From the NCBI GenBank assembly GCA_026826555.1, contig JAKSZT010037198.1, forward strand, positions 7,742,577 through 7,806,576: a stretch of DNA of 64,000 bases, given 5' to 3'. Positions 10,925 to 22,524 of this stretch are shown piece by piece. The first letter of the stretch is position 1, and each line of letters opens with the position of its first letter. The notes under the pieces are model-generated. The model made no database searches, was not told where the DNA came from, and saw nothing but the letters and a program-made list of their open reading frames with translations. Source of the stretch: Tolypeutes matacus (taxonomy: Eukaryota; Chordata; Mammalia; Cingulata; Chlamyphoridae). Both the position numbers and the translations under genes were made by a program.

Positions 10925-11195
10925 CCATATTTTTACATTAATTTTTATTGAAGTATAAAAATTTGCATATTTACATAGAGAAATGAGCACAAATCATTAG
11001 TGTAGAGCTCGATGAATTTTCAAAAAGAGAACATGTCCATTTATATAAACAGCACCCAGATCAAGAAGAACATTTTAGCACCCCAGAAGCTCCCGCTTTT
11101 CCCCTTTATGGTGCTCCCCCTCCCACTAAGTAACTATTATCTTGACTTCCAGCAGCATGGATTAGTTTTGCCTGTTATTGAACTTTATTTATAGA
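10925..11195 (-). mobile_element. L1 3'-end fragment, reverse
   Basis: aatttttattgaagtataa near 10940 followed by a decayed 3' UTR (cagcacccagatcaagaaga near 11051) follows old L1 3' ends in reverse orientation. Confidence 0.6.
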
Positions 11196-11196
11196 A

Positions 11197-11455
11197 ATGA
11201 AGGGCCAGGATGAGAGTGAGGCAAGTGCAGCACTTGCCTTGGATGCAAAGTCTAAGGGGATGCCCAAAAATCCAGTGATCAAGATAAATTATATTTTAAT
11301 GCAATATTTTTTAAAAATTAAAAAAATTGCAAAAGATCCATAATGAACAAAATTGCAATATTCTAAATTAAGATAGTATCAATATTACAGATTTTTCCTT
11401 TGGCCTTAGGCTCCTATAGGGTTCAGCAAGACACTGCCTACAGGAAGTTCTCTTT
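11197..11455 (+). repeat. Unclassified repeat-like segment
   Basis: The block gagtgaggcaagtgcagcac ... gggttcagcaagacactgcc resembles a dispersed mammalian repeat seen elsewhere, but I cannot name its family. No terminal repeats were found. Confidence 0.3.
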
Positions 11456-11479
11456 GATCTGTTTTTTTTTTGCTAAACA

Positions 11480-11650
11480 TTATTTGTGAAATTCATATAT
11501 GTCATATTATGTAATAATAGTCCCTTCACTCTCATTGTATAAATTACTTCCACCTGCAGTGTATGGGTATTGCAGTTGCCCTACATTTTTGCCAACACTT
11601 GGTATTGCCATTTTTAAAAATTTTAACCATGCAGCTTAGCAATTAATTTT
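11480..11650 (-). mobile_element. Short ancient L1-like fragment, reverse
   Basis: aaattcatatatgtcatatt and acatttttgccaacacttgg follow the reverse complement of L1 3' sequence. Heavily decayed. Confidence 0.45.
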
Positions 11651-12520
11651 TGTGTAAACTGTGGAGGAAACCTGTTCAGAACTCTTGATAATGAAAGGTA
11701 TCAAGTGTTTCTCTCTGTGTAAGCATCTGCCCAGCCTGGTTGCTGTTCAACATTTTGGTATAATTAACCTATTTGTTTGACTTCTATGTTCCTGCCCTGG
11801 TCCTAATATATTGTGATTGTCATCTGAAAGGACAGCCATTAATTTAATGCATATTTATTCAGGCCCCACTATGTCCCATGGTGCCACAGTCAGAAAGAGT
11901 TCCTTGGTAATCAAAACAAGGGGTTTCCAATTTTTTTCTTTATTCTCCTCGTACCAATATATTATGTATTTTAAAAGCATACAAAAAATAGGAAATAAAA
12001 AGATAAAGTTAAAATAAACAACATTTTTAAGCCTTGCTAATTGAGATGGCTTCATCCTATCATAATACAAAAAGCATAATATATGCTTAAGGTGAGGTTA
12101 GGCATGTGTGAGAGTGGTTGCAAATCCAAGTGTCAGATAGTCTTATGACTTCAAATTTTTGAGGTTGACTTCTTGACAGATCATATTGGCTCATCATTGT
12201 TTTTACCTCATAATGTGACTGACAAAGAGCTTGATCTAGGAGTAGTAGAAGTGTCAACTCTGCCATGTGCTTGTTCACTTCCACTTGCATTATTAGTATT
12301 ATCTTTAATCTGAGGATGTTTTGCAGGAATCCTTTTTGGCCTCTTGTCCATTTTATGCAGTTTGTTTAATTAAAATTATATAAGAGAACCCATATTTCCT
12401 TTTAATTGGGCACGCATAAACTGCAATGTGTTAGAATAAAAAGAAAGTGGAAAAAGAAATTGTGGAACTTCCCATTCTCTCTTCAGGCTGCCTCCTACCC
12501 TCTGAGGAGGAAGCCGGCAT
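11651..12520. other. Unassigned non-coding sequence
   Basis: AT-rich sequence with no recognised gene or repeat up to the TSD of the large L1. Confidence 0.45.
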
Positions 12521-12533
12521 CAAACCATTTTTT
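12521..12533. repeat. TSD of the near full-length L1 (left copy)
   Basis: caaaccatttttt is repeated at 19001-19013. The exact edge is blurred by the adjoining poly(T). Confidence 0.85.
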
Positions 12534-12776
12534 TTTTTTTTAATTTTTAAAAATATTTTTCATTATTTTTTTTTTAACTTTATTTTGTACATTTAATAAT
12601 TGAAAACATAAGCAATAAAAAACTAAAAAGTAAACACAGATGAATAAATATATACATTTCTGAATTAAATGTAAAGGATACATGTAAATTTTTTTGTTGT
12701 TTTGTTTTTTGTTTGTTTTTTTGTTTTTTTTTTGTGTGTGTGTGAGTCAAACAATATATTACACAATATATTTGGT

Positions 12777-15700
12777 TCATAGTAATGCATTCATACAGTA
12801 TTTGTCCTTTTGTGTCTGGCTTGCTTCACTCAACATAATGTCCTCCAGATTCATCCATGTTGCCATATGCTTTATGACTTCATTTCTTCTTACTGCTGCA
12901 TAATATTCCATCGTGTGAATAGACCACAGTTTGTTTATCCATTCATCTGTTGATGGACACCTGGGTTGTTTCCAACTTTTGGCAATGATGAATAATGTGG
13001 CTATGAACATCGGTGTGCAGATGTCTGTTTGTGTCACTGCTCTCAGTTCTTCTGGGTATATACCCAGTAGTGGCATTGCAGGGTCACGTGGCAAGTCTAT
13101 ATTCAACTTCTTTAGGAACTGCCAAACAGTCCTCCATAGTGGTTGTACCATCCTGCATTCCCACCAACAGTGAAGAAGTGTTCCTATCTCTCCACATCCT
13201 CTCCAACACTTGTAGTTCTCTGTCTTTTTAATAGTGGCCATTCTGATAGGTGTGAAATGATATCTCATTGTAGTTTTGATTTGCATTTCCCTAATCATGA
13301 GTGATGTTGAGCATTTCTTCATGTGTTTTTTTTGCCATTTGTATTTCTTCTTCGGAGAAATGTCTATTCAAGTCTTTGGCCCATTTTTTAATTGGGTCAT
13401 TTGTCTTTTTATTGTTGAGCTGTAACATCTCTTTATATATCCTGGATATTAAACCCTTATCAGATATGTGATTTCCAAATATTTTTTCCCATTGAGTCGG
13501 CTGCCTTTTCACCCTTCTGACAAAGTACTGTGAGGTGCAAAACTGTTTAATTTTGAGGAGGTCCCATTTATCTACTTTTTCTTTTGTTGCACGTGCTTTG
13601 GGTGTGAAGTCCAAGAAACCACCACCTACTACAAGGTCTTGAAGATGTTTCCCTACATTTTCTTCTAGTACTTTTATGGTCCTGGCTTTTATATTTAGAT
13701 CTTTGATCCATTTTGAGTTGATTCTTGTATAAGGGGTGAGATAGGGGTCCTCTTTCATTCTTTTGGTTATAGATATCCAGTTCTCCCAACACCATTTGTT
13801 GAAGAGACTGTTTTTTCCCATCAGCGTGGGCTTGGTAGGTTTGTAAAAAACCAGTTGACTGTATAGGTGAGGGTTTATTTCTGGATTCTCAATTCTATTC
13901 CACTGATCGATATGTCTATCTTTATGCCAGTACCATGCTGTTTTGACCACTGTAGCTTTGTAATATGTTTCAAGGTCAGGCAGTGAAATTCCTCCCACAT
14001 TGCTCTTCTTTTTTAGGATACTTTTGGCTATTCGGGTGCACTTACCCTTCCAGATGAATTTGGTAATTGCCTTCTCTAATTCTGTAAAGTAAGCTGTTGG
14101 GATTTTGATTGGTATTGCATTGAATCCATAAATCAGTTTGGGCAAGATTGACATCTTCACGACATTTATTCTTCCAATCCATGAACACGGAATGTCTTTC
14201 CATTTGTTTAGGTCTTTTTAAATTTCTTTTAGCATTGTTTTGTAGTTTTCTGCATATAGGTCCTGTACTTCCTTGGTTAAATTAACTCCTAGGTATTTGA
14301 GTCTTTTTGTTGCTATTGAAAATGGAATTTTCTTCCTGATTTCCTCCTCAGATTGTTCAGTACTAGTGTACAAAAATATTACTGATTTTTGCGTGTTGAT
14401 CTTAAATTGTGCCACTTTGCTGAACTCATTTATTAGTTCAAGTAGCTTTCTTGTGGATACTTCAGGATTTTCTAAATACAGGATCATGTCATCCGCAAAC
14501 AGTGAGAGTTTTACTTCCTCTTTTCCTATTTGGACGCCTTTAATTTTTTTGTCTTGTCTAATTGCCCTAGCTAGAACTTCTAGTACAATGTTGAATAACA
14601 ATGGTGACAGTGGGCATCCTTGTCTTGTTCCTGATCTTAGGGGGAAAGCTTTCAGCCTTTCTCCATTGAGTATGATGTTGGCTGTGGGTTTTTCATATAC
14701 GGCTTTTATCATATTGAGGAATTTCCCTTTTATTCCTATCTTTTGAAGTATTTTGATCAAAAAAGGATGTTGGATTTTGTCGAATGCCTTTTCTGCATCT
14801 ATTAAGATGATCATGTGGTTTTTTACCTTCAACTTGTTAATGTGGTGTATTACATTGATTGATTTTCTTATGTTGAACCAGCCTTGCATACCAGGAATAA
14901 ATCCCACTTGGTCGTGATGTATAAGTCTTTTGATATGCTGTTGGATTCGATTTGCAAGTATTTTGTTGAGAATTTTTGCATCTATGTTCATGAGAGAGAT
15001 TGGTCTGTAATTTTCTTTTCTTGTGGAATCTTTATCTGGCTTTGGTATTAGGGTGATGTTGGCTTCATAAAATGTGTTGGGTAATTTTCCCTCCTCTTCA
15101 ATTTTTTGGAAGAGTTTAAACAGGATTGGTGTTAATTCTTTTAGAAATGCTTGGTAGAACTCACCTGTGAAGCCATCTGGTCCTGGACTTTTCTTTGCTG
15201 GGAGATTTTTTTTTTTTTTTTAAGATTTTATTTATTTATTCATTTATCCCCCCCTTGCTGCTTGCGCTTGCTGGGTCAGCTAACCACGCCCCGTGCGGGC
15301 GGGCTTGCCCTCACCAGGAGGCCCCGGGAACCGAACCCAGGGCCTCCCATATGGTAAACGGGAGCCCCACTGATTGAGCCACAGCCACTTCCCATGCTGG
15401 GAGATTTTTGATGACGGATTCAATCTCCTTATTTGTGATTGGTTTGTTAAGTTCTTGTATTTCTTGTTGTGTCAGTGTAGGTTGGTTATGAGTTTCTAGA
15501 AATTTGTCCATTTCATCCAGGTTGTGTAGTTTGTTGGCATATAGTTTCTCATAGTATCCTCTTATGATTCTTTTTATTTCTGTGAGGTCATTTGTAATTT
15601 CCCCCCTTTCATTTCTGATTATATTTATTTGCATCTTCTCTCTTTTTTTCTTTGTTAGTCTAGCGAGGGGTTTGTCAATTTTATTGATCTTCTCAAAGAA

Positions 15701-16795
15701 CCAGGTTTTGGTTTTGTTGATTTTCTCTATTGCTTTTTTGTTCTCATTTTCATTTATTTCCGCTCTAATCTTTATTATTTCTTTCCTTCTTTTTGCTTTG
15801 AGATTGGTTTGCTGTTCTTTCTCTAGTTTCTCAAGTTGTTCAGTTAAATCTTTGAGTTTAGCTCTTTCTTGTTTCTTAATATAGGCATTTAGGGCTATAA
15901 ATTTCCCTCTCAAGACTGCCTTTGCTGTATCCCATAAATTTTGATATGTTGTGTTCTCATTTTCATTTGTCTCAATATATTTACTGATTTCACTTGCAAT
16001 TTCTTCTTTGACCCACTGAATATTTAGGAGTGTGTTATTCAGTCTCCACACATTTGCAAATTTCCTTTTTTCCTGTCTGTTATTGATTTCTAGTTTCATT
16101 CCATTATGATCTGAGAAGGTGCTTTGTATAATTTCAATCTTTTTATATTTATTGAGAGCTGTATTGTGACCTAACATGTGGTCTATCCTGGAGAAAGACC
16201 CATGGGAACTTGAGAAGAATGTATAATCCTCTGAGTTTGGACGCAGTGTTCTGTATATATCTGTTAGGTCTAACTTGTTTATCATATTGTTCAAGTTCTC
16301 TGTTTCCTTGTTGATCTTCTGTCTAGTTGTTCTATCTAATGATGTGAGAGGGGTGTTGAAGTCCCCGATGATTATTGTAGAAATGTCTATTTCTCCCTTC
16401 AGTTTTGCCAGAGTTTGTCTCATATATTTTGGGGCATCCTGGTTAGGTGCGTAGATATTTATGACTGTTATATCTTCCTAGAGGATCGTCCCTTTTATTA
16501 ATTTATAATGGCCTTCCGCATCTCTTATCACTTTTTTGCATTTGAAGTCTGTTTTGTCTGATATTAGTATAGCTACCCCTGCTCTTTTCTGTTTACTATT
16601 CGCATGGAGTATCTTTTTCCAACCTTTTACTTTCAGCCGGTTTGTATCCTTGTGTCTGAGATGAGTTTCTTGTAAGCAGCATATGGATGGCTCATGTTTT
16701 TTCATCCATTCTGTCAGCCTGTATCTTTTGATTGGGGAATTTAATCCATTCACATTCAATGCTATTACTGAAAATGCACTATTTATTTCCTCCAT
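12777..16795 (-). pseudogene. L1 ORF2 (endonuclease-reverse transcriptase), disabled
   Basis: The frame begins MEEINSAFSVIALNVNGLNS (16795), with the endonuclease Asn in NVNGLN and Glu in CLQETHL. GDFNTPL and the [11 protein letters not shown] segment complete the endonuclease domain. The reverse transcriptase has [29 protein letters not shown] and the catalytic [12 protein letters not shown] near 14490. The C-terminal zinc-knuckle-like region reads [18 protein letters not shown], and the end is KYCMNALL at 12780. Four lesions are visible: a TAG at 16478-16480; a SINE plus 15-bp TSD between the endonuclease and reverse transcriptase, at about 15211-15409; a TAA at 14218-14220; and a +1 shift in an eight-base A run (T8 at 13326-13333). 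Without these the frame is otherwise colinear. Confidence 0.93.
15211..15394 (-). mobile_element. DAS SINE inserted in L1 ORF2
   Basis: The reverse SINE is flanked by tgctgggagattttt at 15196-15210 and 15395-15409. Reverse-strand order: head with A box (TGGCTCAATCAG), B box in gggttcggttccc, GC-rich body, and an ATAAATAAATAAA-like tail ending in poly(A) at 15211. The insertion plus its TSD adds 199 bp to ORF2 and puts the reverse transcriptase out of frame. It post-dates the L1. Confidence 0.95.
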
Positions 16796-16876
16796 TGTAT
16801 TCTTTGGTTTTCATATGTCATCTTATTTTTGTCTTTCTTTTTACTCTTTTGGTTATCCTTTCTGCTTTTCTTTCTT

Positions 16877-17866
16877 CTATACTCTCCTCCAAGCCTCTCT
16901 CTCCTGTCTTTTTCTTTCAGGTTCTAAGTCTTCCTTTAATATTTCCTGCAAAGGTGGATTCTTTTTTGCAAACTCTCTTAGTTTCTGTTTGTTTGTGAAT
17001 ATTTTATATTCACCTTCATATTTGAAGGACAGTTTTGCTGGGTAAAGAATTCTCGGCTGGCAGTTTTTCTCTTTCAGTTTCCTAATTGTATCATACCACT
17101 GTCTTCTCGCCTCCATGGTTTCTGAGGAGAAATCTGCACAAAGTCTTACTGGACCTCCTTTGTACGTGATCGTTTGCTTCTCTCTTGCTGCTCTGAGCAT
17201 TTTCTCTTTATCTTTTACATTTGACATTCTGAATAATATGTGTCTTGGCGTAGGTCTATTTGGATTTATTCTTATTGGGGTACCGTGTGCTTCTTGGACA
17301 TGAAAGTTCATTTCTTTCATGAGAGTTGGGAAATTTTCAGCTATTATTTCCTCAAATACTCTTTCTGCCCCTTTTCCTTTCTCTTCTCCTTCTGGATCTC
17401 CAATGACACGTATGTTCTTGCGTTTTGTGTTGTCATTCAACTCTCTGAGCCCCTGCTCAATTTTTTCCATTCTTTTCTCTCTCTGTTCTTTTCTCTCTTC
17501 AATTTTAGCTGCTCTGTCTTCAGTATCACTTATTCTTTCTTCTATCATTTCAAGTCTGCTGTTGTATGCTTCAAGTGTATTTTTTACTTCACCTATTGTG
17601 TCTTTCATTCCCATGAACTCCGTTACTTTTCTGTTCATGATTTCAAATTCTTCTTTATGTTTGCGCAATGACTTCTTGATGTCATTGATCTCTTTAACTA
17701 TATTCTCTTTCATCTCATTAATTTGATTTTGGAAATGTGTGCTCATCTCACTGATTAGTTCTCTCAAATTCTGCATCTCTTCTGGGACTTTGCTGTATTC
17801 CTTTTCTTGGGCCATGTCTTCTATTTTCTTAGTATGGCCCGTAATTTTTTGTTGGTGCTTAGGCAT
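16877..17866 (-). CDS. L1 ORF1 protein, intact frame (329 aa)
   Basis: ORF1p is the L1 nucleic-acid chaperone that coats L1 RNA as a trimer in the cytoplasm. The frame is open from ATG to stop. Residues about 10-150 are rich in K, E, Q and heptad-like hydrophobics (for example LEMIEERISDTEDRAAKIEE), as expected for the coiled coil. The RRM-like segment starts near 153 with KRKNIRVIGDPEGEEKGKG; the family usually has IPEG, so D before PEG is unusual. The C-terminal domain contains RPTPRHILFRMSN, SETMEARRQWYDTIRKL and QPRILYPAKLSFKYEGEYKI. Length is close to the usual 330-340 residues. This is the only long conserved protein frame in the window without a break. No evidence shows that it is expressed. 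Confidence 0.93.
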   Translation of the reverse strand: MPKHQQKITGHTKKIEDMAQEKEYSKVPEEMQNLRELISEMSTHFQNQINEMKENIVKEINDIKKSLRKHKEEFEIMNRKVTEFMGMKDTIGEVKNTLEAYNSRLEMIEERISDTEDRAAKIEERKEQREKRMEKIEQGLRELNDNTKRKNIRVIGDPEGEEKGKGAERVFEEIIAENFPTLMKEMNFHVQEAHGTPIRINPNRPTPRHILFRMSNVKDKEKMLRAAREKQTITYKGGPVRLCADFSSETMEARRQWYDTIRKLKEKNCQPRILYPAKLSFKYEGEYKIFTNKQKLREFAKKNPPLQEILKEDLEPERKRQEREAWRRV

Positions 17867-19000
17867 CTGGTTAGTTTGTATTTTACTTAGATGCTCTATC
17901 TCTTTCTCTTTTATGGGGTTTTAGTGGCAGGAGGCTGTGAGTTTCCACCGCTCTTTGATTTTTGGCTCAACCTTGATTGTTAGGATTGTCCTGCTGGTTG
18001 CTCAAAACTGGGCACTGGACCCAGGAATTGGTTGTAGAGTCGTTTCCTAGGGCCTTGGGCAGGGAGGCTATAGAGGCCAGGAAAAGTCTCTCTTACTTAT
18101 TAATTTTCTTATGTGTACTTCCTTGGTCTGCCAAGAGATGGCGCTTGTTGGCTGCTCTCAATTCAATGCCTGGTCGGAGCGTATTTGTTGTGACACAGGC
18201 CAGATCAATGTCATAGAGCTTCCTGTCTGGGGGCTAGGAGCCCTGTGATTCAAAGTTTCTGAGACAGTTCTCCAGACTTCTCTCGTAGCGCCCCCCTTTT
18301 CCCATCTAGGAAATATTTCCACTCCCTTCTGGATCCTCAACAATCAGTCCCTGTTAGTAGAGGATGAGATTGGGTGGTTTGTGTATCTTTAGCCCCTTGC
18401 AGGCTCCAAGGCAAACAATGGCGCAGCCCCACCCAGCCTGGAAGGGCTCTCGGGACTGGGCAGACCAAACCTGGGAGTCCAAAGCAGGGTCAGCCCCAGG
18501 CTCTCTCTCCCCTCTCCCGTGGTGTCCTCAACAATTAGTCCAGGCTAGAAGAAAGGGAGGTTGCAAGGATCGGATTTCTCCAGTCCTTTCCGGGCTCCCA
18601 GGGCAAACCGCCGTGTGGAAGGGTCCGTGGGGCTCTGCAGCCCAAATTTCTGGTCCGAACCTGAGTCAGCCTAAGGCTGTGTCCCTCTCTCTCCCCTTTC
18701 TGGGAGTGGCAGATCCCTGAAGCCCCCTTTGTCTGTGGTCGCAGGCCCAGGGGCCCGAGAATTCTGAAGAGTGTGGGGGAGGGTGCCGGCAGCAGCAGAA
18801 ACTGCTACTTGCAACTCACAGTTCTGTAGTCGCGATTTCCCTCTTCTGTCCCTCTCTCCTTTGGGTGGTGTGCAGCTTTCACCTGCTGACCTAAACCCTA
18901 GAAGATCTTTTTCGGGGCTGTTTCAGTTTGTCCTCTAGCTATTTTTCTGGAGAAGAGATTCCCGTGTCTTACTAGTCCGCCATCTTCCCGGAAGTTCACC
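17867..19000 (-). promoter_or_regulatory. L1 5' UTR (putative internal promoter region)
   Basis: About 1.1 kb of GC-richer sequence upstream of ORF1. In L1s this region holds the internal promoter that starts transcription at the first base. It starts with the AAGATGGCGG segment (18974-18983), a YY1-like motif seen at the start of many L1s. Promoter activity is inferred from family knowledge. Confidence 0.7.
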
Positions 19001-19013
19001 CAAACCATTTTTT

Positions 19014-19798
19014 AATACTAGCAAAGCTTGAGCTCTAATTTTCAAACATAATTATGAGTAGAAGTTCCAGCATTTTCCTCTTGTGTACCAGTTACCACCT
19101 TCCTACTTTGGAGACCACTGATCTAGAGTACTAGGTCACAGCAAAAAAAACTTTTTCTCTGTTCTTTTCAGCTTGAGTATATTGCCAAGCATTGGAGAAG
19201 AAAACAGCAGAAGAACCTGGAAAAACAAAACAAAACTGGAAACCAGACCATCTGATTTTCTAGCAGCAAAAATTTCATCAAAATTGTAGGGCTTTCTCAA
19301 AAAAAGCTCGTTGCCTTCCCTGCGATGGATCATGCAGTCCTTTCTCATGGTCAACCAAATGCTCTGCTTCCATTTCTCGAGGACTCTGAGTACCTCCTAC
19401 GTGCTGGGCCTGGTGAGAGGTTCCAGGTCTCCCTTCCAGAGGCAGTTGGGTGGAAGGGGGTGGTGGTGGTGGAAGGAATACTGGCTTAAGGGTCAGCAAA
19501 TGAGGATTCTTGTCCTGGGCCCAGTCTGTGGGTGTTTTACCCCATTTCTTCTAAGTGGCTTATTTGGGTGATGGCTTCCTCTGACTCCACCATACGTAGG
19601 TCTTCTGCGCTTTATAATACTTAAGTTTTTAAGACTAATTTTTGTTGCATAGCCTTCTGTGCCAGGCACAAATATTTATAGTTCTGGCATTACACTTACT
19701 ATGGTGTACTATAGTTTGTCTCATTACATATCTGTGCCCTTCCCCTCCCCTATTGTGAGTTTCTCAAGTGCAGGGATGCTCCATTGATTTCTGAGTTC
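19014..19798. other. Unassigned non-coding sequence
   Basis: No repeat family or convincing frame recognised. Runs to the TSD of the short L1 tail insertion. Confidence 0.45.
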
Positions 19799-19812
19799 AA
19801 GAAACTGGCACC

Positions 19813-19920
19813 TTCCCCTATAATTTTTGTGTAACATTTGTGTAATCTAAGTATGTTTAAAAAAATAAAGAATATATATTAAAAAAAGAAAAGAAAAGAA
19901 AAGAAAAGAAAAGAAAAGAA
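19813..19920 (+). mobile_element. Very short L1 3'-end insertion with expanded tail
   Basis: Only about 55 bp of L1 3' end is present (ataatttttgtgtaac, gtgtaatctaagtatg, AATAAAG), matching the end of the half-L1 at 47610-47660. The tail is an (AAAAG)n array. aagaaactggcacc at 19799-19812 and 19921-19934 is the TSD. Confidence 0.88.
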
Positions 19921-19925
19921 AAGAA
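19886..19925 (+). repeat. (AAAAG)n microsatellite
   Basis: About seven units of aaaag derived from the poly(A) tail of the L1 insertion; the array runs into the downstream TSD. Confidence 0.9.
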
Positions 19926-20202
19926 ACTGGCACCCTGGCCCAGAGTAAGCACTCAATAAATGTTTGATGAGAGAACAAATGAGTCCCCTTGGTAAATGGG
20001 GATCTTCATAGACACTGCTAGCAAAACCTGCCCAATGTCCTTAGAATTCACTTCTCCACTTAGGCTGCTGAGTTCTGGGGGAACCCAAACACTGCCTACT
20101 TTGAAATATTGTGGTGATAATCAAATGGAAAACATGCAAAAGGTTTTGAGTTCTCAAAATGCAAGTGGTGTTACTCTTAGAATGAGTTGTTCTCCAGAGG
20201 AG

Positions 20203-20695
20203 TGTGGTAGACTAAATAATTGGCCCCCCAAGATATCCAGGTCCTAATCCTTGAACCTGTGCATGTTACCTTATGTGGCAAAAGAGGCGTTGCAGATGGG
20301 ATTAAGTTCAGGATTGTGAGATGGGGATATTATCCTGGATTATCCCAGCAGATTCTAAACATGATCATGAGTGACCTAAGAGGAAGGCAGAGGGAGATTT
20401 GACAGAAAAGAAGGCAGCAATGTGACCATTGAAGCAAGATGCCACACTGCTGGCTTTGAAGATGGGGAAAGGGGCCGTGAGCCAAGGAGTGTAAAGAATG
20501 CAGCCCTGGAAGCTGGAAGAGGCAAGTAAAAATGGATTCTCTCTTAGAGAGCACGGCCCTCCTGACACCTTGACTGCCTCCCAGTGAAACTGAATTTGGA
20601 CTTCCGATCTCCTTTACTGTAAGAGAATAAACTTGTGCGTTGTAAACCCCTAAGTACATGGCAACTTGTTACAGCAGCCGTAGGAGACTAATGCA
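20203..20695 (+). mobile_element. MLT1-type MaLR LTR
   Basis: The sequence starts TGTGGTAGACTAAATAATTG and ends AGGAGACTAATGCA, with internal MLT1 landmarks: atcctggattatcccag (about 20332), gagtgacctaagaggaaggc-like text and gagaataaacttgtgcgttg near the 3' end. Flanking 5-bp repeats are aggag (20198-20202) and aggaa (20696-20700). It is an old, mammal-wide element. Confidence 0.88.
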
Positions 20696-21552
20696 AGGAA
20701 GGTTTAGCTTACTGTCCCCAATCCACTCCAGCGGATGGCAGGGTGGAGTGGAGGGGAAGCAGTCATCTCCAGCGTCTCCTAGGAATCCTGCCCACTCTTC
20801 ATCCTTCAGTCATCAAATACAGCAAGACCAACCTGTGCTGTCTTTACCTCCTTGGACGGCAGTCTTAGACTACAGACTCATGAGGGATTTCCATGTGTTT
20901 CAAGGACAACAGAAGGAAAGAGTCAGAGTTTTCATGGACTAATGGAAGTAAATCAACAAGCACTAAAATGAAATCATAAATAAGCATTGAGAAATGAAAT
21001 CTAGGAACCCCAGAGGCTGGTCCCAGTTCCCGGCTGTTATTAAAATGAACTTTAATGATCAGCCGTGTTCTTTCTCACGTCAGGACTCATATCCCGAAAC
21101 CAGCAAATAGGATCTTTGTTGTTGCTCTGGGCTGTGTGTTTTCCTTTCATTTTCAGCCCATGCCATGGAGAGTTCCAATGAAATATATCTGCCTGACTAC
21201 CTCCTCCTCCCCTTTAGGACCCAAACTACGCTGAGAAGGGCCACTGCATCCTTCTTTATCAGTGTCCAAAGCTGGACATTTTGAAGGACTTAAAACAATG
21301 TTTTTGAGATAATTGGGGGAATTCAAATGTGCATCTACACCACAGAGTTATTGTTACTTTTGTTAGGTATGATGGGCATCAAGCCTAGGTAAGAACAGAA
21401 GGGAGGAAAGGAGGAAGGAAAATAAAAAGGAAAGGAAAGGGAGGGTGGAAGAAAAAGGGACAAACAAATCAAGTATGGAAAATCTTGACAGTTATTAAAT
21501 TTAGGTGATAGGCATATGGTTGTTCATTGTATTAAGCAGCTGGAAAAAAAGG
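20696..21552. other. Unassigned, partly unique sequence
   Basis: No repeat is recognised. The part around 21010-21310, with TTATTAAAATGAACTTTAAT and few low-complexity runs, could be conserved non-coding DNA; this is inference only. Confidence 0.4.
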
Positions 21553-21800
21553 ATTATGAGCACAGACTCTGGAGCCACCTGGATTCCAATCTAGTTGCCT
21601 CCACTTTCTAGCTGTGTGGACATGAGCAAGTTACTCAACCTCTCTGTCTTGGTTCACTTATAGATGAAATGAATAGAGTAATAGTGCTCACCGCAAAGGC
21701 TTGTGGAAAAGAATTGGTAAGACTATACTCCCGAAGCACTGGGAATAGTATTTCCGGCACAGAGCACTACAAATGTTAACTGTTAGTATTCTTTTTAGTA
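21553..21800 (+). mobile_element. MIR SINE
   Basis: Hallmarks in order: gagcacagactctggagcca, ctagctgtgtggacatgagc, aagttactcaacctctctg and a 3' part with gcacagagcactacaaatg. Old, diverged, sense orientation. Confidence 0.85.
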
Positions 21801-21818
21801 TTGTTTGTTACACCAGTA

Positions 21819-21998
21819 CAGTGATTCTCAAGTGGGGGCCATTTTGCTCTCTAGAAGACATTTGGAAATTTCTAGGAACATTCTTGGTTGTCACAACTCG
21901 GAGTGCAGCTAGAGGCTAAACATCTTACATTGCACAGGACAGCTCCTCACAGCAAAGAATTATCCAACCCAAAATGTGAATTGTGAGAAAACTCTGCA
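21819..21998 (+). mobile_element. MER5A hAT-Charlie element
   Basis: Starts cagtgattctcaagtggggg and contains ggttgtcacaactcggagtg and cattgcacaggacagctcct, in MER5A order. The end is near gagaaaactctg. Confidence 0.82.
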
Positions 21999-22421
21999 CT
22001 CATATAACAAGCTTATTGTAAAATATTAGGAAATACAGATCAGCAAAACGAAGAGTAAAAATTACCCATAATTGCACCTTTCAGAAATTATCGCTATCCC
22101 AAATTGGAAATTTAAAAAAAGAAAATGATGCCTTCATCAAATTTGAGGTACATAATAAAGATAAAGCTCCTTCATCTCATTGCTTCCAGGCCTCACCTGT
22201 CCTCACAATTTAGAGAAAGTTGCCCAACATCTTCAGACTTCTGTTAAATGTACCATTTGGTGTTTGACTAGACTATTAGGTTCTGGTCCATTCTATGTTG
22301 GAATGAACATAAAGAAACCACTTGAAGTCATTAATGATCCATTTCAGAAATGTTGGTGGGATCCTACCCTGACATCAGTTTTCTGGGGAAAAATTTGGCA
22401 AATGATATCAAAAGTCTTTTG

Positions 22422-22522
22422 CTTTTTTTTTTTTTTTTTTAAGGAGGTACTGGGAATTGAACCTGGGACCTCATACATGGGAAACAGGTATTCAACCACT
22501 GAGCTACACCCACTCCCTCTTT
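22422..22522 (-). mobile_element. tRNA-derived SINE, monomer, reverse
   Basis: On the reverse strand: A box in gtgtagctcagtggttg and B box in aggttcaattccc. A T run at 22422-22440 is its poly(A) tail. Older than the DAS copies at 3628 and 15211. Confidence 0.8.
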
Positions 22523-22524
22523 TT

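Larger units (their letters stand above)
12534..19000 (-). mobile_element. Near full-length L1 retrotransposon, reverse
   Basis: A 6.5-kb L1 flanked by caaaccatttttt at 12521-12533 and 19001-19013. Its 5' end (reverse strand at 19000) starts GGGTGAACTTCCGGGAAGAT, the usual L1 start with the AAGATGGC motif; its 3' end runs into a T-rich stretch, the reverse of a poly(A) tail. Order on the reverse strand: 5' UTR 19000-17867, ORF1 17866-16877, 81-bp spacer, ORF2 16795-12777, short 3' UTR of about 240 bp. ORF1 is open, so the insertion is fairly young, but ORF2 is disabled. A DAS SINE has inserted inside ORF2. Confidence 0.95.

Noticed and set aside
14273..17924. Numerous sense-strand open frames (up to 157 codons) opposite the reverse L1
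   Set aside because: They are antisense shadows of L1 ORF1 and ORF2; their translations are low-complexity F/S/L-rich and lack domains.
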